A stretch of DNA of 64,000 nt from Bhargavaea ullalensis (GCF_040545425.1 NZ_JBEPLW010000012.1); one strand, 5' to 3'. Positions 51,704 through 60,985 are shown, counted from the stretch's first letter. Numbers and translations are program-made. The notes: generated from the sequence alone by a model not told the origin.

Positions 51704-52660
51704 TTAGAAGCCGGGATGGTCCGTCATGCCTTTTCCGTCCGGATTGCGTTTTTCGATCTGCCTGCTCCTCGAGACGAGGAGAATCATGTAGCAGAGCAGT
51801 CCGAAGAGGAGCGAAATGATGAGCGAGTGGACGAGCGCCGCCGCCAGGTTCAGCCGCGTGAAGACGACGGTTGCTCCTGTTGCCGCCTGTGCGAGCACGA
51901 GGATGAACGCGATCAGCCAGCCGCGGCTGACCACTTTCTGATCCTGGTAATTCCGCCATGCATGGAAAGCGATGTAGGCGATCCAGACGATGATTAAGAA
52001 AGCCGCAGTGCGGTGGCCCATCTGCACCCACTCGTGCAGGTTGCCCGGAAGGCGGATATCGTCGTTCCGGCAGAACGGCCAGTCGCGGCACACAAGGCCG
52101 GAACCGGTGTGACGGACGAGCGCGCCCGTATAAACGACAATATAGGAATAAAGCGTGACGCCGAGCGTGTGCCACTTCAGCTTTGGACCGATCCGTACTT
52201 TGTCTGCATCGAACTTCCTGTCGACTTCAAAGATCAGAAGGGTCAGCAGGAAAACCGCCGCAAAGGAGATGAGCGAGATGCCGAAATGCAGGGCAAGGAT
52301 GAAGTCCCCCTGTCCCCATTTGACCTGGGCAGCGCCGATCAGCGCCTGCAGGACGAGGAAGAAGAGCGCCATGAAGGACAGGAATTTCGTTTCCCGGATA
52401 TGTCCGAGCGCTTTCCAGGACCAGAAGCAGAGGACGACGATCAGAATGCCGACCGCGCCGGTCACGAGCCGGTGGGAGAATTCGATTAGCACTTCCGCTG
52501 TGATTTCGGTCGGGATGAGCTGGCCGTTGCATCCGGGCCAATGCCTGCCGCATCCCATGCCGCTGTCGGTCTTCGTCACGAGGGCACCGCCGAGCAGGAT
52601 GGCGAGCATGCCGATCGTCGAAGCGACGGCGACCCATTTCAGTTTGTTGCTGTACTGCAT
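51704..52660 (-). CDS. ctaA: Heme A synthase CtaA
   Basis: The 318-aa product starts at ATG 52660 behind GAAGGTG. It has eight predicted helices in two similar halves, each with conserved heme His residues, and the outer-loop Cys pairs GCGRHWPGC and CRDWPFC typical of Bacillus CtaA. It oxidises the heme O methyl group to heme A. Divergent from ctaB across a shared control region. Confidence 0.95.
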   Translation of the reverse strand: MQYSNKLKWVAVASTIGMLAILLGGALVTKTDSGMGCGRHWPGCNGQLIPTEITAEVLIEFSHRLVTGAVGILIVVLCFWSWKALGHIRETKFLSFMALFFLVLQALIGAAQVKWGQGDFILALHFGISLISFAAVFLLTLLIFEVDRKFDADKVRIGPKLKWHTLGVTLYSYIVVYTGALVRHTGSGLVCRDWPFCRNDDIRLPGNLHEWVQMGHRTAAFLIIVWIAYIAFHAWRNYQDQKVVSRGWLIAFILVLAQAATGATVVFTRLNLAAALVHSLIISLLFGLLCYMILLVSRSRQIEKRNPDGKGMTDHPGF

Positions 52661-52745
52661 GATGACACCTTCTTTATATATTCTGACCGCCCCGGAGACG
52701 GTCTCCGCTTTTTTGATGATATCGGAAACGGAATGCAAATACAAC

Positions 52746-52765
52746 GGCGGGCGCAAGTGCCCGCC
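52746..52765. promoter_or_regulatory. Perfect hairpin in the ctaA leader region
   Basis: GGCGGGC-GCAAGT-GCCCGCC, seven G-C pairs, with no T run on either side. It lies 86 bases before the ctaA ATG, so it would be in the leader if transcription starts further upstream. Role unknown. Confidence 0.5.
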
Positions 52766-52779
52766 GGACAAGTGGGAGC

Positions 52780-52862
52780 ATTTCACAATTTGTTCATAAA
52801 AAAGACCTAATGGCTTCACAAAAGAAAATCTGAAATGCTTTACTATAGATATGTTGTGAAAT
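52780..52862. promoter_or_regulatory. Three ResD-like boxes between ctaA and ctaB
   Basis: ATTTCACAA (52780-52788), CTTCACAAAAG (52814-52823) and TTGTGAAAT (52854-52862) resemble the ResD motif TTTGTGAAT on either strand. In B. subtilis ResD binds several sites in this same intergenic region. The 317-base gap 52661-52977 otherwise holds only the ctaA and ctaB leaders. Confidence 0.55.
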
Positions 52863-52977
52863 TATGACGGACGTCCGCTTCCGTTCGACAAATTTGGGTT
52901 AAGTATAGAATTGGGCCCGGATTTCCGATATAGTAAAGGTTAGCGGGTGTTGCCGGCAGTTTGAAAGGAGGGGTTTC

Positions 52978-53892
52978 ATGACAAACAGTCGCACGATCAC
53001 GGCCGATCAGCCGGAGACGGAGTCCGCCTCCTTCATGAAGGATTTTCTCGCACTTATCAAGATCGGCATCGTGAATTCGAACGTGATTACAGTGTTCACG
53101 GGCTTCTTCCTTGCCGTACAATTCTCCGGCAGGCACTTTCTGCATGAGTTGGATCTCATGATCTATGCGGTCCTCGGATCCGGTCTGATTGTGGCGGGCG
53201 CAGCGGCGATGAACAACTTGATCGACCGTGATATCGACCCGGTCATGTCGCGGACCAAGTCCCGGCCGACGGTGACGGGGCGTTTCAAGGCGCCCGCAGT
53301 ATTCGCCATGTCGGTCGCTTTCATGCTGGCAGGGGAGATTCTGCTGTTCTCGGCATCCGTGAATGCGGGCCTCTGGGGCCTTGCCGGGATTTTCGCCTAT
53401 GTCGTCCTTTACTCGATGTGGTCGAAAAGACGACATGCGGCCAATACGGTTGTCGGCGCGGTTTCCGGGGCGATTCCCCCGCTGATCGGCTGGGCAGCCG
53501 TCGAGCCGTCGCTCGGCATGGGCGCCTGGGCGCTTTTCCTCATCATGTTCGTCTGGCAGCCGCCGCACTTTTACGCGATTGCCATGAGAAGGACGGAAGA
53601 GTACAGAGCGGCCGGGATTCCGATGCTTCCGGTGGTGAAAGGCTTCAAACGCACGAAGCGTTCGATGCTCGGCTGGGTGCTGCTGCTTTTCCCGCTGCCG
53701 TTCCTGCTTCCGCAGCTCGGCATGGCTTTCCTCATCCTCGCCACCTTGCTGAACCTCGGTTGGCTCTTCATCGCCCTCAAAGGCTTCAAAGCGGGCGATG
53801 AGATCAAATGGGCGACGCGCATGTTCGTCTATTCCCTGAACTACATGACGATCCTGTTCGTCTCGATGATCATCTTCTCGGTCATCGCATGA
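52978..53892 (+). CDS. ctaB: Protoheme IX farnesyltransferase CtaB
   Basis: The 304-aa product is a UbiA-family prenyltransferase with about eight to nine helices. The prenyl-diphosphate site NNLIDRDID is at 79-87, followed by MSRTKSRP, and a second conserved stretch is NTVVGAVSGAIPPLIGW. It converts heme B to heme O, the substrate of CtaA. ATG follows GAAAGGAGGGG. Confidence 0.95.
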   Translation: MTNSRTITADQPETESASFMKDFLALIKIGIVNSNVITVFTGFFLAVQFSGRHFLHELDLMIYAVLGSGLIVAGAAAMNNLIDRDIDPVMSRTKSRPTVTGRFKAPAVFAMSVAFMLAGEILLFSASVNAGLWGLAGIFAYVVLYSMWSKRRHAANTVVGAVSGAIPPLIGWAAVEPSLGMGAWALFLIMFVWQPPHFYAIAMRRTEEYRAAGIPMLPVVKGFKRTKRSMLGWVLLLFPLPFLLPQLGMAFLILATLLNLGWLFIALKGFKAGDEIKWATRMFVYSLNYMTILFVSMIIFSVIA

Positions 53893-53986
53893 TCCCGGAA
53901 TTCTTTCTACACAAGAATTCATCATAAAAGGGCATCACGGTCCTCATACTTGAAAAACAACTATGAAAGAGAGGTTTGGTTAATCG

Positions 53987-55054
53987 ATGATGAAAGGACT
54001 AAAAAAATGGCGCTTCCCGGCTATGCTGGCCGCGCTTGCACTCGTCCTGTCGGGATGCGGTGAAGAATACCTCTCGGCACTCAGGCCGTCGGGCGAAGTG
54101 GGCCAGGAGCAGTTCAACCTGCTCATCCTGACTTCCCTGATCATGCTGCTGGTCATCCTGGTTGTCGTGGTCATCTACGTGGCGGCACTCGTCAAATTCC
54201 GCCGTTCGCGCCTCGGCGAAGACCACATGCCGGATGATGTCGAAGGCAGCCACAAGCTCGAGTTCATCTGGACGGCCATCCCGATTCTCCTCCTGCTGAT
54301 CATTGCAATCCCGACCGTTTACTACACGTACAAGCTCGGGGATGTATCGGCCATGGAGAAAACGGACGATGACGGCAATCCTGAACACCTCGTCGTCGAC
54401 GTGACGGCGAAACTGTACTGGTGGGAGTTCGAGTATCCGGAATACGGAATCGTGACTGCCCAGGAGCTCGTCGTGCCGACGGGCGAGAAAGTCTTCTTCA
54501 ACCTGAAAGCCGCAGACGTCAAGCACTCCTTCTGGATTCCTGCAATCGGCGGCAAGATGGACACGAACGTGGACAACCTCAACAAGTTCTACCTTGTGTT
54601 TGACAAAGAATCAAAAGACCTGAAAGACGGCGTGTTCTACGGCAAGTGTGCGGAGCTCTGCGGTCCGTCCCACGCACTCATGGACTTCAAGGTCAAGACG
54701 ATGAACCGTGATGACTTCGACGGCTGGGTGGCAGCCATGAAAGAAACGGAAGGCCAGATGCCGGACAAGGATTCCGCAGATGCCGGTGAAGCCGCGTTCG
54801 CACAGAGCTGTATCGGCTGCCACGCGACATCGGGCGTCGGTGCTTCGGGGGCTGCCGGACCGAACATGGCGACCTTCGGCGACCGCAACCGTGTTGCCGG
54901 CTACCTTGACCACGACAAGGAAAACATCGTCAACTGGATCCAGGATCCGCAAAAATACAAGCCGGGCAACCTGATGCCTGCTTTCGACAGCCTTTCGGAT
55001 GAAGATCTGGATGCGATTGCGGATTATCTGCTCGGACTGAAAGTCGAAGAGTAA
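53987..55054 (+). CDS. ctaC: Cytochrome c oxidase subunit II with fused cytochrome c
   Basis: The 355-aa product has a lipoprotein signal (LSGC, Cys24), two membrane helices (about 45-67 and 88-108), the CuA domain with KCAELCGPSHALM near 218-230, and a C-terminal cytochrome c with CIGCH near 276-280 and a distal Met in GNLMPAF. This fusion defines the caa3-type oxidase. ATG 53987 or 53990; GAAAGAGAGG lies upstream. Confidence 0.95.
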   Translation: MMKGLKKWRFPAMLAALALVLSGCGEEYLSALRPSGEVGQEQFNLLILTSLIMLLVILVVVVIYVAALVKFRRSRLGEDHMPDDVEGSHKLEFIWTAIPILLLLIIAIPTVYYTYKLGDVSAMEKTDDDGNPEHLVVDVTAKLYWWEFEYPEYGIVTAQELVVPTGEKVFFNLKAADVKHSFWIPAIGGKMDTNVDNLNKFYLVFDKESKDLKDGVFYGKCAELCGPSHALMDFKVKTMNRDDFDGWVAAMKETEGQMPDKDSADAGEAAFAQSCIGCHATSGVGASGAAGPNMATFGDRNRVAGYLDHDKENIVNWIQDPQKYKPGNLMPAFDSLSDEDLDAIADYLLGLKVEE

Positions 55055-55073
55055 GGTAAAGGAGGCTACAACT

Positions 55074-56972
55074 GTGACAACTGCTGCGAATACAGTCGCA
55101 CAAAAGAAAGGGTTCGGCGCGACGCTGTGGGACTGGTTGACGACAGTCGACCATAAGAAGATCGGCATCCTTTACCTGATCGGGGGCGGGTTCTTCTTCG
55201 TCCTCGGCGGGATCGAGGCTCTCATGATCCGCCTGCAGCTTCTTGTGCCGAACAACGACTTTGTTAGTGCAGGTTTCTTCAACGAACTGATCACGATGCA
55301 CGGGACGACCATGATCTTCCTGGCAGCGATGCCTTTGCTGTTCGGCTTTATGAACGCCATTGTGCCGCTGCAGATCGGAGCCCGTGACGTCGCGTTCCCG
55401 TTCATCAACTCACTTGGTTTCTGGATGTTCTTCTTCGGCGGCCTCTTCCTGAACCTAAGCTGGTTCATCGATGCGGCTCCTGATGCCGGCTGGACATCGT
55501 ACGCGTCGCTGTCGATCGCTTCGACGGGACACGGGATCGACTTTTATGCGATCGGCCTGCAAATTGCGGGTGCCGGTACGCTTATGGCGGGGATCAACTT
55601 CCTCGTCACGATCATCAACATGCGCGCACCAGGGATGACCTACATGCGGATGCCGCTCTTCACATGGACGACATTCGTTGCTTCGGCACTCATCCTGTTT
55701 GCGTTCCCGCCACTGACGGTCGGCCTGTTCTTCCTGACATTCGACCGGATGTTCGGCGGTAACTTCTTCCACGTGGACGGCGGAGGCAACACGATCATCT
55801 GGGAGCATATCTTCTGGATTTTCGGTCACCCTGAAGTTTACATCCTCGTCCTTCCGTCGTTCGGGATCTTCTCCGAGATCTTCTCGATCTTCTCGCGGAA
55901 GCGCCTGTTCGGTTACTCGGCAATGGTTTTCGCGACCGTGCTGATCGGGTTCCTCGGCTTCATGGTCTGGGCCCACCACATGTTCACGGTCGGCCTTGGA
56001 CCGACAGCCAACGCAATCTTCGCGGTTGCCACGATGGCGATCGCCGTTCCGACCGGGGTCAAGATCTTCAACTGGCTCCTCACGATGTGGGGCGGAAGCA
56101 TCCGCATCACGACACCGATGCTGTATGCGCTCGGGTTCATCCCGTCGTTCGTCATGGGCGGCGTCACAGGCGTCCAGCAGGGTGCTGCACCGCTCGACTA
56201 CCAGCTTCATGACTCGTACTTCATCGTTGCCCACTTCCACTATGTCATCGTCGGCGGCGTTGTCCTGGCGATCCTTGCGGCGACGCACCTGTACTGGCCG
56301 AAAATGTTCGGTACGATGCTGAGCGAGAAGCTCGGCAAGGTGACATTCTGGTTCTTCTTCATCGGGTTCCATATGACATTCTTCCTGCAGCACTTCCTTG
56401 GACTCATGGGAATGCCGCGCCGTGTCTGGACCTACAACAAAGACCAGGGCTGGGATCTCTTCAACGCCATCAGCTCTGTCGGCGCACTTCTCATGGCCAT
56501 TGGCGTCATTGTGCTCGTCATCAACATCATCATGACGACGGCGAAAAACGAGCGTGTCGGCAACGACCCTTGGGAAGACGGCCGCACGCTCGAGTGGGCG
56601 ATTCCTTCGCCGCCGCCGTTCTATAACTTCCCTCAGACTCCGCTCGTCCGCGGTCTCGATACATTCTGGATCGAGAAGAAGGAAGGCAACAAGAGAGGGT
56701 ACATCGCGGCTGAACCGATTTCTGACATTCATATGCCAAATGGTTCATTCATTCCGTTCGTCATGACTCTCGGCCTGTTCATCGCAGGGTTCGGGGCCAT
56801 GTTCCGTCTTGAGCACAGCTGGGGACTTCCGGTTCTCATCGGCGGCCTTGTGCTGACATTCCTGGCGATGGCCACACGTTCCATCAAGGATGACCTCGGC
56901 TTCTATGTGACGAAAGATGAAATCATCCGCACCGAAAAAGAAATCCTCCGATCTGAAAGGGGGAGCAACTAA
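55074..56972 (+). CDS. ctaD: Cytochrome c oxidase subunit I
   Basis: The 632-aa product has about fourteen helices and the heme-copper centre motifs, including FGHPEVYILVLP (His-Tyr crosslink), WAHHMF (CuB His pair) and HFHYVIVGG (heme ligands). The C-terminal part extends into a subunit III-like two-helix region seen in Bacillus CtaD. It is the catalytic proton-pumping subunit. GTG 55074 follows AAAGGAGGC. Confidence 0.96.
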   Translation: MTTAANTVAQKKGFGATLWDWLTTVDHKKIGILYLIGGGFFFVLGGIEALMIRLQLLVPNNDFVSAGFFNELITMHGTTMIFLAAMPLLFGFMNAIVPLQIGARDVAFPFINSLGFWMFFFGGLFLNLSWFIDAAPDAGWTSYASLSIASTGHGIDFYAIGLQIAGAGTLMAGINFLVTIINMRAPGMTYMRMPLFTWTTFVASALILFAFPPLTVGLFFLTFDRMFGGNFFHVDGGGNTIIWEHIFWIFGHPEVYILVLPSFGIFSEIFSIFSRKRLFGYSAMVFATVLIGFLGFMVWAHHMFTVGLGPTANAIFAVATMAIAVPTGVKIFNWLLTMWGGSIRITTPMLYALGFIPSFVMGGVTGVQQGAAPLDYQLHDSYFIVAHFHYVIVGGVVLAILAATHLYWPKMFGTMLSEKLGKVTFWFFFIGFHMTFFLQHFLGLMGMPRRVWTYNKDQGWDLFNAISSVGALLMAIGVIVLVINIIMTTAKNERVGNDPWEDGRTLEWAIPSPPPFYNFPQTPLVRGLDTFWIEKKEGNKRGYIAAEPISDIHMPNGSFIPFVMTLGLFIAGFGAMFRLEHSWGLPVLIGGLVLTFLAMATRSIKDDLGFYVTKDEIIRTEKEILRSERGSN

Positions 56973-57598
56973 TGGATCTGAACACAAAATTCACGGCTAA
57001 ATCATGGCCGGACCATCCGGAAACCGCCACGATGGAGGCGAAGAACAAGTTCGTCGGCTTCTGGCTTTTCCTTGGCGGGGAAACCATTCTCTTCGCCACG
57101 CTGTTCGCCACTTACCTGGCGCTTCGGAACTCGGTTCCGAGCGGCAATGATTTTTCCACGGACACGCTGTTTGAGCTTCCGCTCGTCTTTGTCATGACGA
57201 TGCTGCTCCTCACTTCGTCCCTGACGAGTGTGTATGCGATGTACCACATGAAGAACTACAACTTCAAGGCGATGCAGCTCTGGCTGGCCATCACAGGCTT
57301 CCTCGGCCTCGGCTTCCTCGGTTTTGAAGTGTATGAGTTCACTCACTACATCCACCTTGGCTTCACATATGGCAACAGTGCGTTCAGCTCGGCATTCTAC
57401 ACGCTCGTCGGGACACACGGACTGCACGTGGCCATCGGTCTCGTCTGGCTGTCGCTGCTCATCCTGCGCAACGCACGCCGCGGACTGAACTTGTACAATG
57501 CGACGAAGTACTACACGTTCTCGCTGTACTGGCACTTCATCGACGTCGTCTGGGTATTCATCTTCACGGTAGTCTACTTGATGGGAGTGGTCGGTTAA
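56972..57598 (+). CDS. ctaE: Cytochrome c oxidase subunit III
   Basis: The 208-aa product has five helices and the subunit III pattern FWLFLGGETILFATLFATY near the start and YTLVGTHGLHVAIGL later. It stabilises subunit I. Its ATG overlaps the ctaD stop (TAATG), so translation is coupled. Confidence 0.95.
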   Translation: MDLNTKFTAKSWPDHPETATMEAKNKFVGFWLFLGGETILFATLFATYLALRNSVPSGNDFSTDTLFELPLVFVMTMLLLTSSLTSVYAMYHMKNYNFKAMQLWLAITGFLGLGFLGFEVYEFTHYIHLGFTYGNSAFSSAFYTLVGTHGLHVAIGLVWLSLLILRNARRGLNLYNATKYYTFSLYWHFIDVVWVFIFTVVYLMGVVG

Positions 57599-57599
57599 G

Positions 57600-57932
57600 A
57601 TGGCACACGATATCGAGATCATTGAAAAGACACCCGCCGAGTACACCTATAAGAAGCGGAATGCCGACCGTGCGATGCGCGGCCAGCTGATGATGTTCGC
57701 GCTCATGATCTTCATGACGCTCATCTCGTTCACAGCCGTCCAGGCCGGGTTCTCGCCGCTGTTCGTCATTCCGGTCATCCTGCTTCTTGCGGCAGTCCAG
57801 GTTGGCTTGCAGCTGTACTACTTCATGCACATGAAAGAGGAGGGCCACGGCCTTCCTTCCATGTTCATGTATACAGGTGTCCTCATCGGCTTCCTCACAG
57901 TTCTTGCCTTCGTCACGATCATCTGGTGGTAA
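57600..57932 (+). CDS. ctaF: Cytochrome c oxidase subunit IV
   Basis: The 110-aa product has three helices (about 32-50, 53-72 and 80-102), including LQLYYFMHMKEEGH, as in CtaF/CoxD. One base separates it from ctaE. It is an accessory subunit of the caa3 oxidase and closes the ctaBCDEF run at a terminator. Confidence 0.93.
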   Translation: MAHDIEIIEKTPAEYTYKKRNADRAMRGQLMMFALMIFMTLISFTAVQAGFSPLFVIPVILLLAAVQVGLQLYYFMHMKEEGHGLPSMFMYTGVLIGFLTVLAFVTIIWW

Positions 57933-57936
57933 GAAC

Positions 57937-57978
57937 GAAAAACGCCATGCGAGCCCAGGCTCCATGGCGTTTTTGTAT
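57937..57978 (+). terminator. Terminator of the ctaBCDEF operon
   Basis: AAAACGCCATG-CGAGCCCAGGCTC-CATGGCGTTTT followed by TGT. Confidence 0.9.
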
Positions 57979-58010
57979 GGACGAATGCCGAATGTGTCAT
58001 ACTTCGTTCA

Positions 58011-58039
58011 TTGCTATGGGCAAAGACTCGCCTTATAAT
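58011..58039 (+). promoter_or_regulatory. ctaG promoter
   Basis: TTGCTA (58011-58016), a 17-base spacer and TATAAT (58034-58039), 32 bases before the ctaG ATG. It makes ctaG separately transcribed from ctaBCDEF. Confidence 0.8.
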
Positions 58040-58071
58040 GAATAGAGTCATTCTAAAAAGGAGCGATTGCA

Positions 58072-58998
58072 ATGGTTCCTATCAGTATTTTCGGCTTTGT
58101 GGCTCTTTGGAGTCCGTATTTTTTTTCCGCTCTTGTTGCATTGTTCCTGATTTATTTGTTGATCACCGTTAAATGGCGGGATCGTTTTGCGGACAGTGAG
58201 CCGCTCAAGCGCAATGAGCTCATTTCCTTTTCGGTCGGCATGATCCTGGTCTACGTGACGAAAGGCTCGCCGGTAGATCTGCTCGGTCATATTCTGTTCA
58301 CGATGCACATGGTGCAGATGGCCGTACTCCTGCTTGTTGCGGCTCCGTTCATCATCATGGGGATACCGGGGTGGATCTGGAAAAAGGTCTTTGCTGTGCC
58401 GGTTCTCGGCAGAGTGCTCGTTGTAATGACTCGGCCGGTCATCAGTCTGATCGTCTTCAGCGCCATGTTCTCGGTGTATCATCTGCCGCTCGTTCTGGAT
58501 ACGATCAAACTGAGCATTCCGCTTCATGCCGCGTTCACGATCACGCTGTTCATTTCGGCGCTGTTTCTCTGGTGGCCGATCGTCAACACGATCAGCGTGA
58601 CGACGAAACTGCAGGGGCTCCATAAAGTGGCTTACATCATTGCGAGCGCCATCCTCATCACGCCGGCATGTGCGCTCATCATCTTCGTCGACACGCCCGT
58701 CTATGAGACGTATCAGAGCGGGGAAGCGTGGATCCAGTCGATGGCTCTCTGTGTTCCTGCGTCCACGCTCGGCACGCTGGCCAATGCCGGGCTGTCGGGT
58801 CCGGAAGTCTTTACGAACATGCCGGTCCTTTATGACCAGCAGCTCGGCGGCGTCATCATGAAAGTTCTTCAGGAAATCATCTACGGCGTCGTCCTCGGCA
58901 AGATCTTCTTCAACTGGTTCCAACACGAGCGCGACAATGCCGATGACATCACAAAAAAACAACTGCTGGAACGGGAACGGCTTTCGATGTACAGCTGA
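58072..58998 (+). CDS. ctaG: Cytochrome c oxidase assembly protein CtaG (caa3 type)
   Basis: The 308-aa product belongs to the caa3_CtaG family, with about seven helices and the FTMHMVQMAVLLLVAAP segment near residue 80. Bacillus CtaG is needed for formation of active caa3 oxidase, probably in copper-centre assembly. The ATG follows AAAAAGGAGCG. Confidence 0.93.
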   Translation: MVPISIFGFVALWSPYFFSALVALFLIYLLITVKWRDRFADSEPLKRNELISFSVGMILVYVTKGSPVDLLGHILFTMHMVQMAVLLLVAAPFIIMGIPGWIWKKVFAVPVLGRVLVVMTRPVISLIVFSAMFSVYHLPLVLDTIKLSIPLHAAFTITLFISALFLWWPIVNTISVTTKLQGLHKVAYIIASAILITPACALIIFVDTPVYETYQSGEAWIQSMALCVPASTLGTLANAGLSGPEVFTNMPVLYDQQLGGVIMKVLQEIIYGVVLGKIFFNWFQHERDNADDITKKQLLERERLSMYS

Positions 58999-59029
58999 TC
59001 CCGGCAAGCCTTAGGGGGAAAACCATCCG

Positions 59030-59491
59030 ATGTCCGTTCCGTTTTTGCCAACACTCAGCACCTTTTTCATTGCACTCAGCGCCGTTTTGGTCGCAATCGG
59101 CTGGAGGCTCATCACTCAGAGAAAAATCGAGGCCCACAAGAAAACGATGCTGGCGGCCGGTGTGTCCGCACTCTTGTTCTTCATCATCTACATTTCGCGG
59201 ACCGTCTTTATCGGCAACACCTCGTTCGGCGGCCCGGACAGTCTGAAGATCTACTACACGGTCTTTTTGATCTTTCACATTTTCCTCGCCACAGTCGGCG
59301 CGGTATTCGGGCTCATTTCAATCTGGACGGGACTGAAAGACGTCCTTCCGAGGCACCGGAAGATCGGGCCGATCACGAGCATCATCTGGTTTTTCACGGC
59401 CATTACCGGCGTTGCGGTCTACCTGCTGCTGTACGTGTTCTATAAAGGCGGGGAAACCACTTCGGTGTTCCGTGCCATCCTCGGATATTGA
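59030..59491 (+). CDS. DUF420 membrane protein (YozB-like)
   Basis: The 153-aa product has four predicted helices and the DUF420 pattern: LPTLSTFFIALSAVLVAIGW, then EAHKKTMLAAGVSA, with conserved His residues and a final helix VAVYLLLYVFY. DUF420 genes often accompany caa3 oxidase clusters. Function unknown; an assembly role is inference. It is 31 bases past ctaG, so the two are probably cotranscribed. Confidence 0.88.
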   Translation: MSVPFLPTLSTFFIALSAVLVAIGWRLITQRKIEAHKKTMLAAGVSALLFFIIYISRTVFIGNTSFGGPDSLKIYYTVFLIFHIFLATVGAVFGLISIWTGLKDVLPRHRKIGPITSIIWFFTAITGVAVYLLLYVFYKGGETTSVFRAILGY

Positions 59492-59494
59492 TCT

Positions 59495-59538
59495 AAAAAG
59501 AGTCATCACCCAAATGTCTGGGTGATGACTCCTTTTTT
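59495..59538. terminator. Bidirectional terminator
   Basis: AAAAAGAGTCATCACCCA and TGGGTGATGACTCCTTTTTT form a long near-perfect stem between the convergent DUF420 and YtvI-like genes. Confidence 0.92.
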
Positions 59539-59541
59539 GAA

Positions 59542-60600
59542 TCAGATTTTAAAGTTCAGCCGGATGAACCCGGCTTCCTTGGCGGCGTTGAAGAGGATCA
59601 CGACAAGCGGTCCGCCGAACAGCCCGAGAAAGCCGAACAGCTTGAGGCCGATGAACATGGCGACCAGCGTGGCAAGCGGCGACAGGCCGATCTGGGCCCC
59701 CATGACTTTCGGTTCCACGGTTCTTCTGACAATCAGGAGAATGACCGCAAGTATCGCCAGCTTCGTTCCTTCGGCCACGTCACCGCTTGCGAACTGGTAG
59801 ATGGACCACGGTGCCAGGATGATGATCGATCCGAGGATCGGGATGATGTCGATGATCCAGATGACGAGTGACATGACGATCGCATACTGGGGCTTGATGA
59901 TGAGCAGCCCGACAAATGTGATGCCGAGGATGATGAAGCTGACCAGCACTTGCGCCTTGATGAATCCGAATATGACGACATTGATCCGGTCAAGCATCAA
60001 CCTCACTTTTTCGCTGGTCGGATCAGACATGTACTTGAAAATCATCAGCCGCAGGGCGGGCAGCTCCAGCATGAACAGGAAGAGCGCAATCAGATAGACG
60101 ATCGAGCTGACAAGAAAATTTGGGATGCCGGTGAGGAGTCCCGAAATCGTGTCATAGTTGACGAAGGAAAGGAGGGAGTCCCTCAGCGACTCGATGAGAC
60201 GGTTCATCTCATTCTGGATCGCCTCCATCACTTCAAGCGGCATGCCCTCCGTGTAATTGAACAGCTTGTCCTGCATGTCGATCCAGGCACCGGTTGCCGC
60301 ATTGAATTTTTCCGGCGCGGATTTCGTGAAATTGATCAGCTTGCCGAACAGCTGCGTGATGCTGAAGTAAAACAAAAGGAGGAGCATCGCCATAAAGGAG
60401 ATGAAGACGGTGATGACGGTCGTTTTTCGGCTCCATTTAAAGCGGTTCAGTGTCAATTTGACGACCGGTTCAAGGAAAATGGCCGTGATCAGGGCGAACA
60501 AAAGCGGAAGCGAGACGGGCAAGATGAATACGGCAAACAAAATTGCGGCCACGAGCAGGAAAAAGATAGTTAGTGTACGGCGATTCAGCCATCTGGACAT
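59542..60600 (-). CDS. AI-2E/YtvI-family membrane protein
   Basis: The 352-aa product has about eight helices and the family core WIIDIIPILGSIIILAPW near residue 240 and LSPLATLVAMFIGLKLFGFLGLFGGP near 305. It matches the sporulation integral membrane protein YtvI branch of the AI-2E transporter superfamily; transported substrate unknown. The ATG is preceded by GGGAGCG at a long spacing. Confidence 0.85.
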   Translation of the reverse strand: MSRWLNRRTLTIFFLLVAAILFAVFILPVSLPLLFALITAIFLEPVVKLTLNRFKWSRKTTVITVFISFMAMLLLLFYFSITQLFGKLINFTKSAPEKFNAATGAWIDMQDKLFNYTEGMPLEVMEAIQNEMNRLIESLRDSLLSFVNYDTISGLLTGIPNFLVSSIVYLIALFLFMLELPALRLMIFKYMSDPTSEKVRLMLDRINVVIFGFIKAQVLVSFIILGITFVGLLIIKPQYAIVMSLVIWIIDIIPILGSIIILAPWSIYQFASGDVAEGTKLAILAVILLIVRRTVEPKVMGAQIGLSPLATLVAMFIGLKLFGFLGLFGGPLVVILFNAAKEAGFIRLNFKI

Positions 60601-60736
60601 GCAGCAGTCGCTCCCGAAAACGTAGTATGTTCATTATATCCAACCGCCCACTGTTTGAATAGACGATTCTTCCTGCCAACGGTGCGGCCGGGGCTTTATT
60701 GGAATTGCTTCCATAGGAGGGGTGAACTCTGTCAGC

Positions 60737-60842
60737 CGAAGAACACCGCTTGCTTACAGCGAGCGGTGCCTCCGTCTCCTTGAGCTGTGCTCTGCGGAGC
60801 CTCAGACAGGTGCTTATCCGACCTGTCTCGAACTGTTCTTCG
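60737..60842. repeat. 106-bp inverted-repeat-ended element, locus B
   Basis: The ends CGAAGAACA (60737-60745) and TGTTCTTCG (60834-60842) enclose a diverged relative of the 26061-26166 core (GCTTACAGCGAGCGGTGCC, CTCCTTGAGCTGTGCTCTGCGGAG, GACCTGTCTCG). The length is identical to locus A. Confidence 0.75.
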
Positions 60843-60889
60843 CCTTCTGAATGGAATTAAAAAGAGAACCGAAGTGATGATTGCTCCAC

Positions 60890-60985
60890 GAATCCACTCA
60901 ACGGGGCTACGCGCTCACTCACGGGGCCTATGATTCCACTCACCCCGGCAATGCGCTCACTCACAAAGCCTATGATTCCACTCTC
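60890..60985. repeat. 42-bp-period tandem repeat, locus B
   Basis: GCGCTCACTC at 60911 and 60953 and GATTCCACTC at 60932 and 60974 (with GAATCCACTC at 60890) recur every 42 bases. Same motifs and period as 25950-26035. Together with the 106-bp element it accounts for most of the 60601-61082 gap; no gene seen. Confidence 0.8.

Noticed and set aside
55455..56732. 425-aa minus-strand open frame inside ctaD
   Set aside because: It is the antisense of the highly conserved oxidase subunit I and has extreme Arg/Asp/Glu/His composition typical of shadows.
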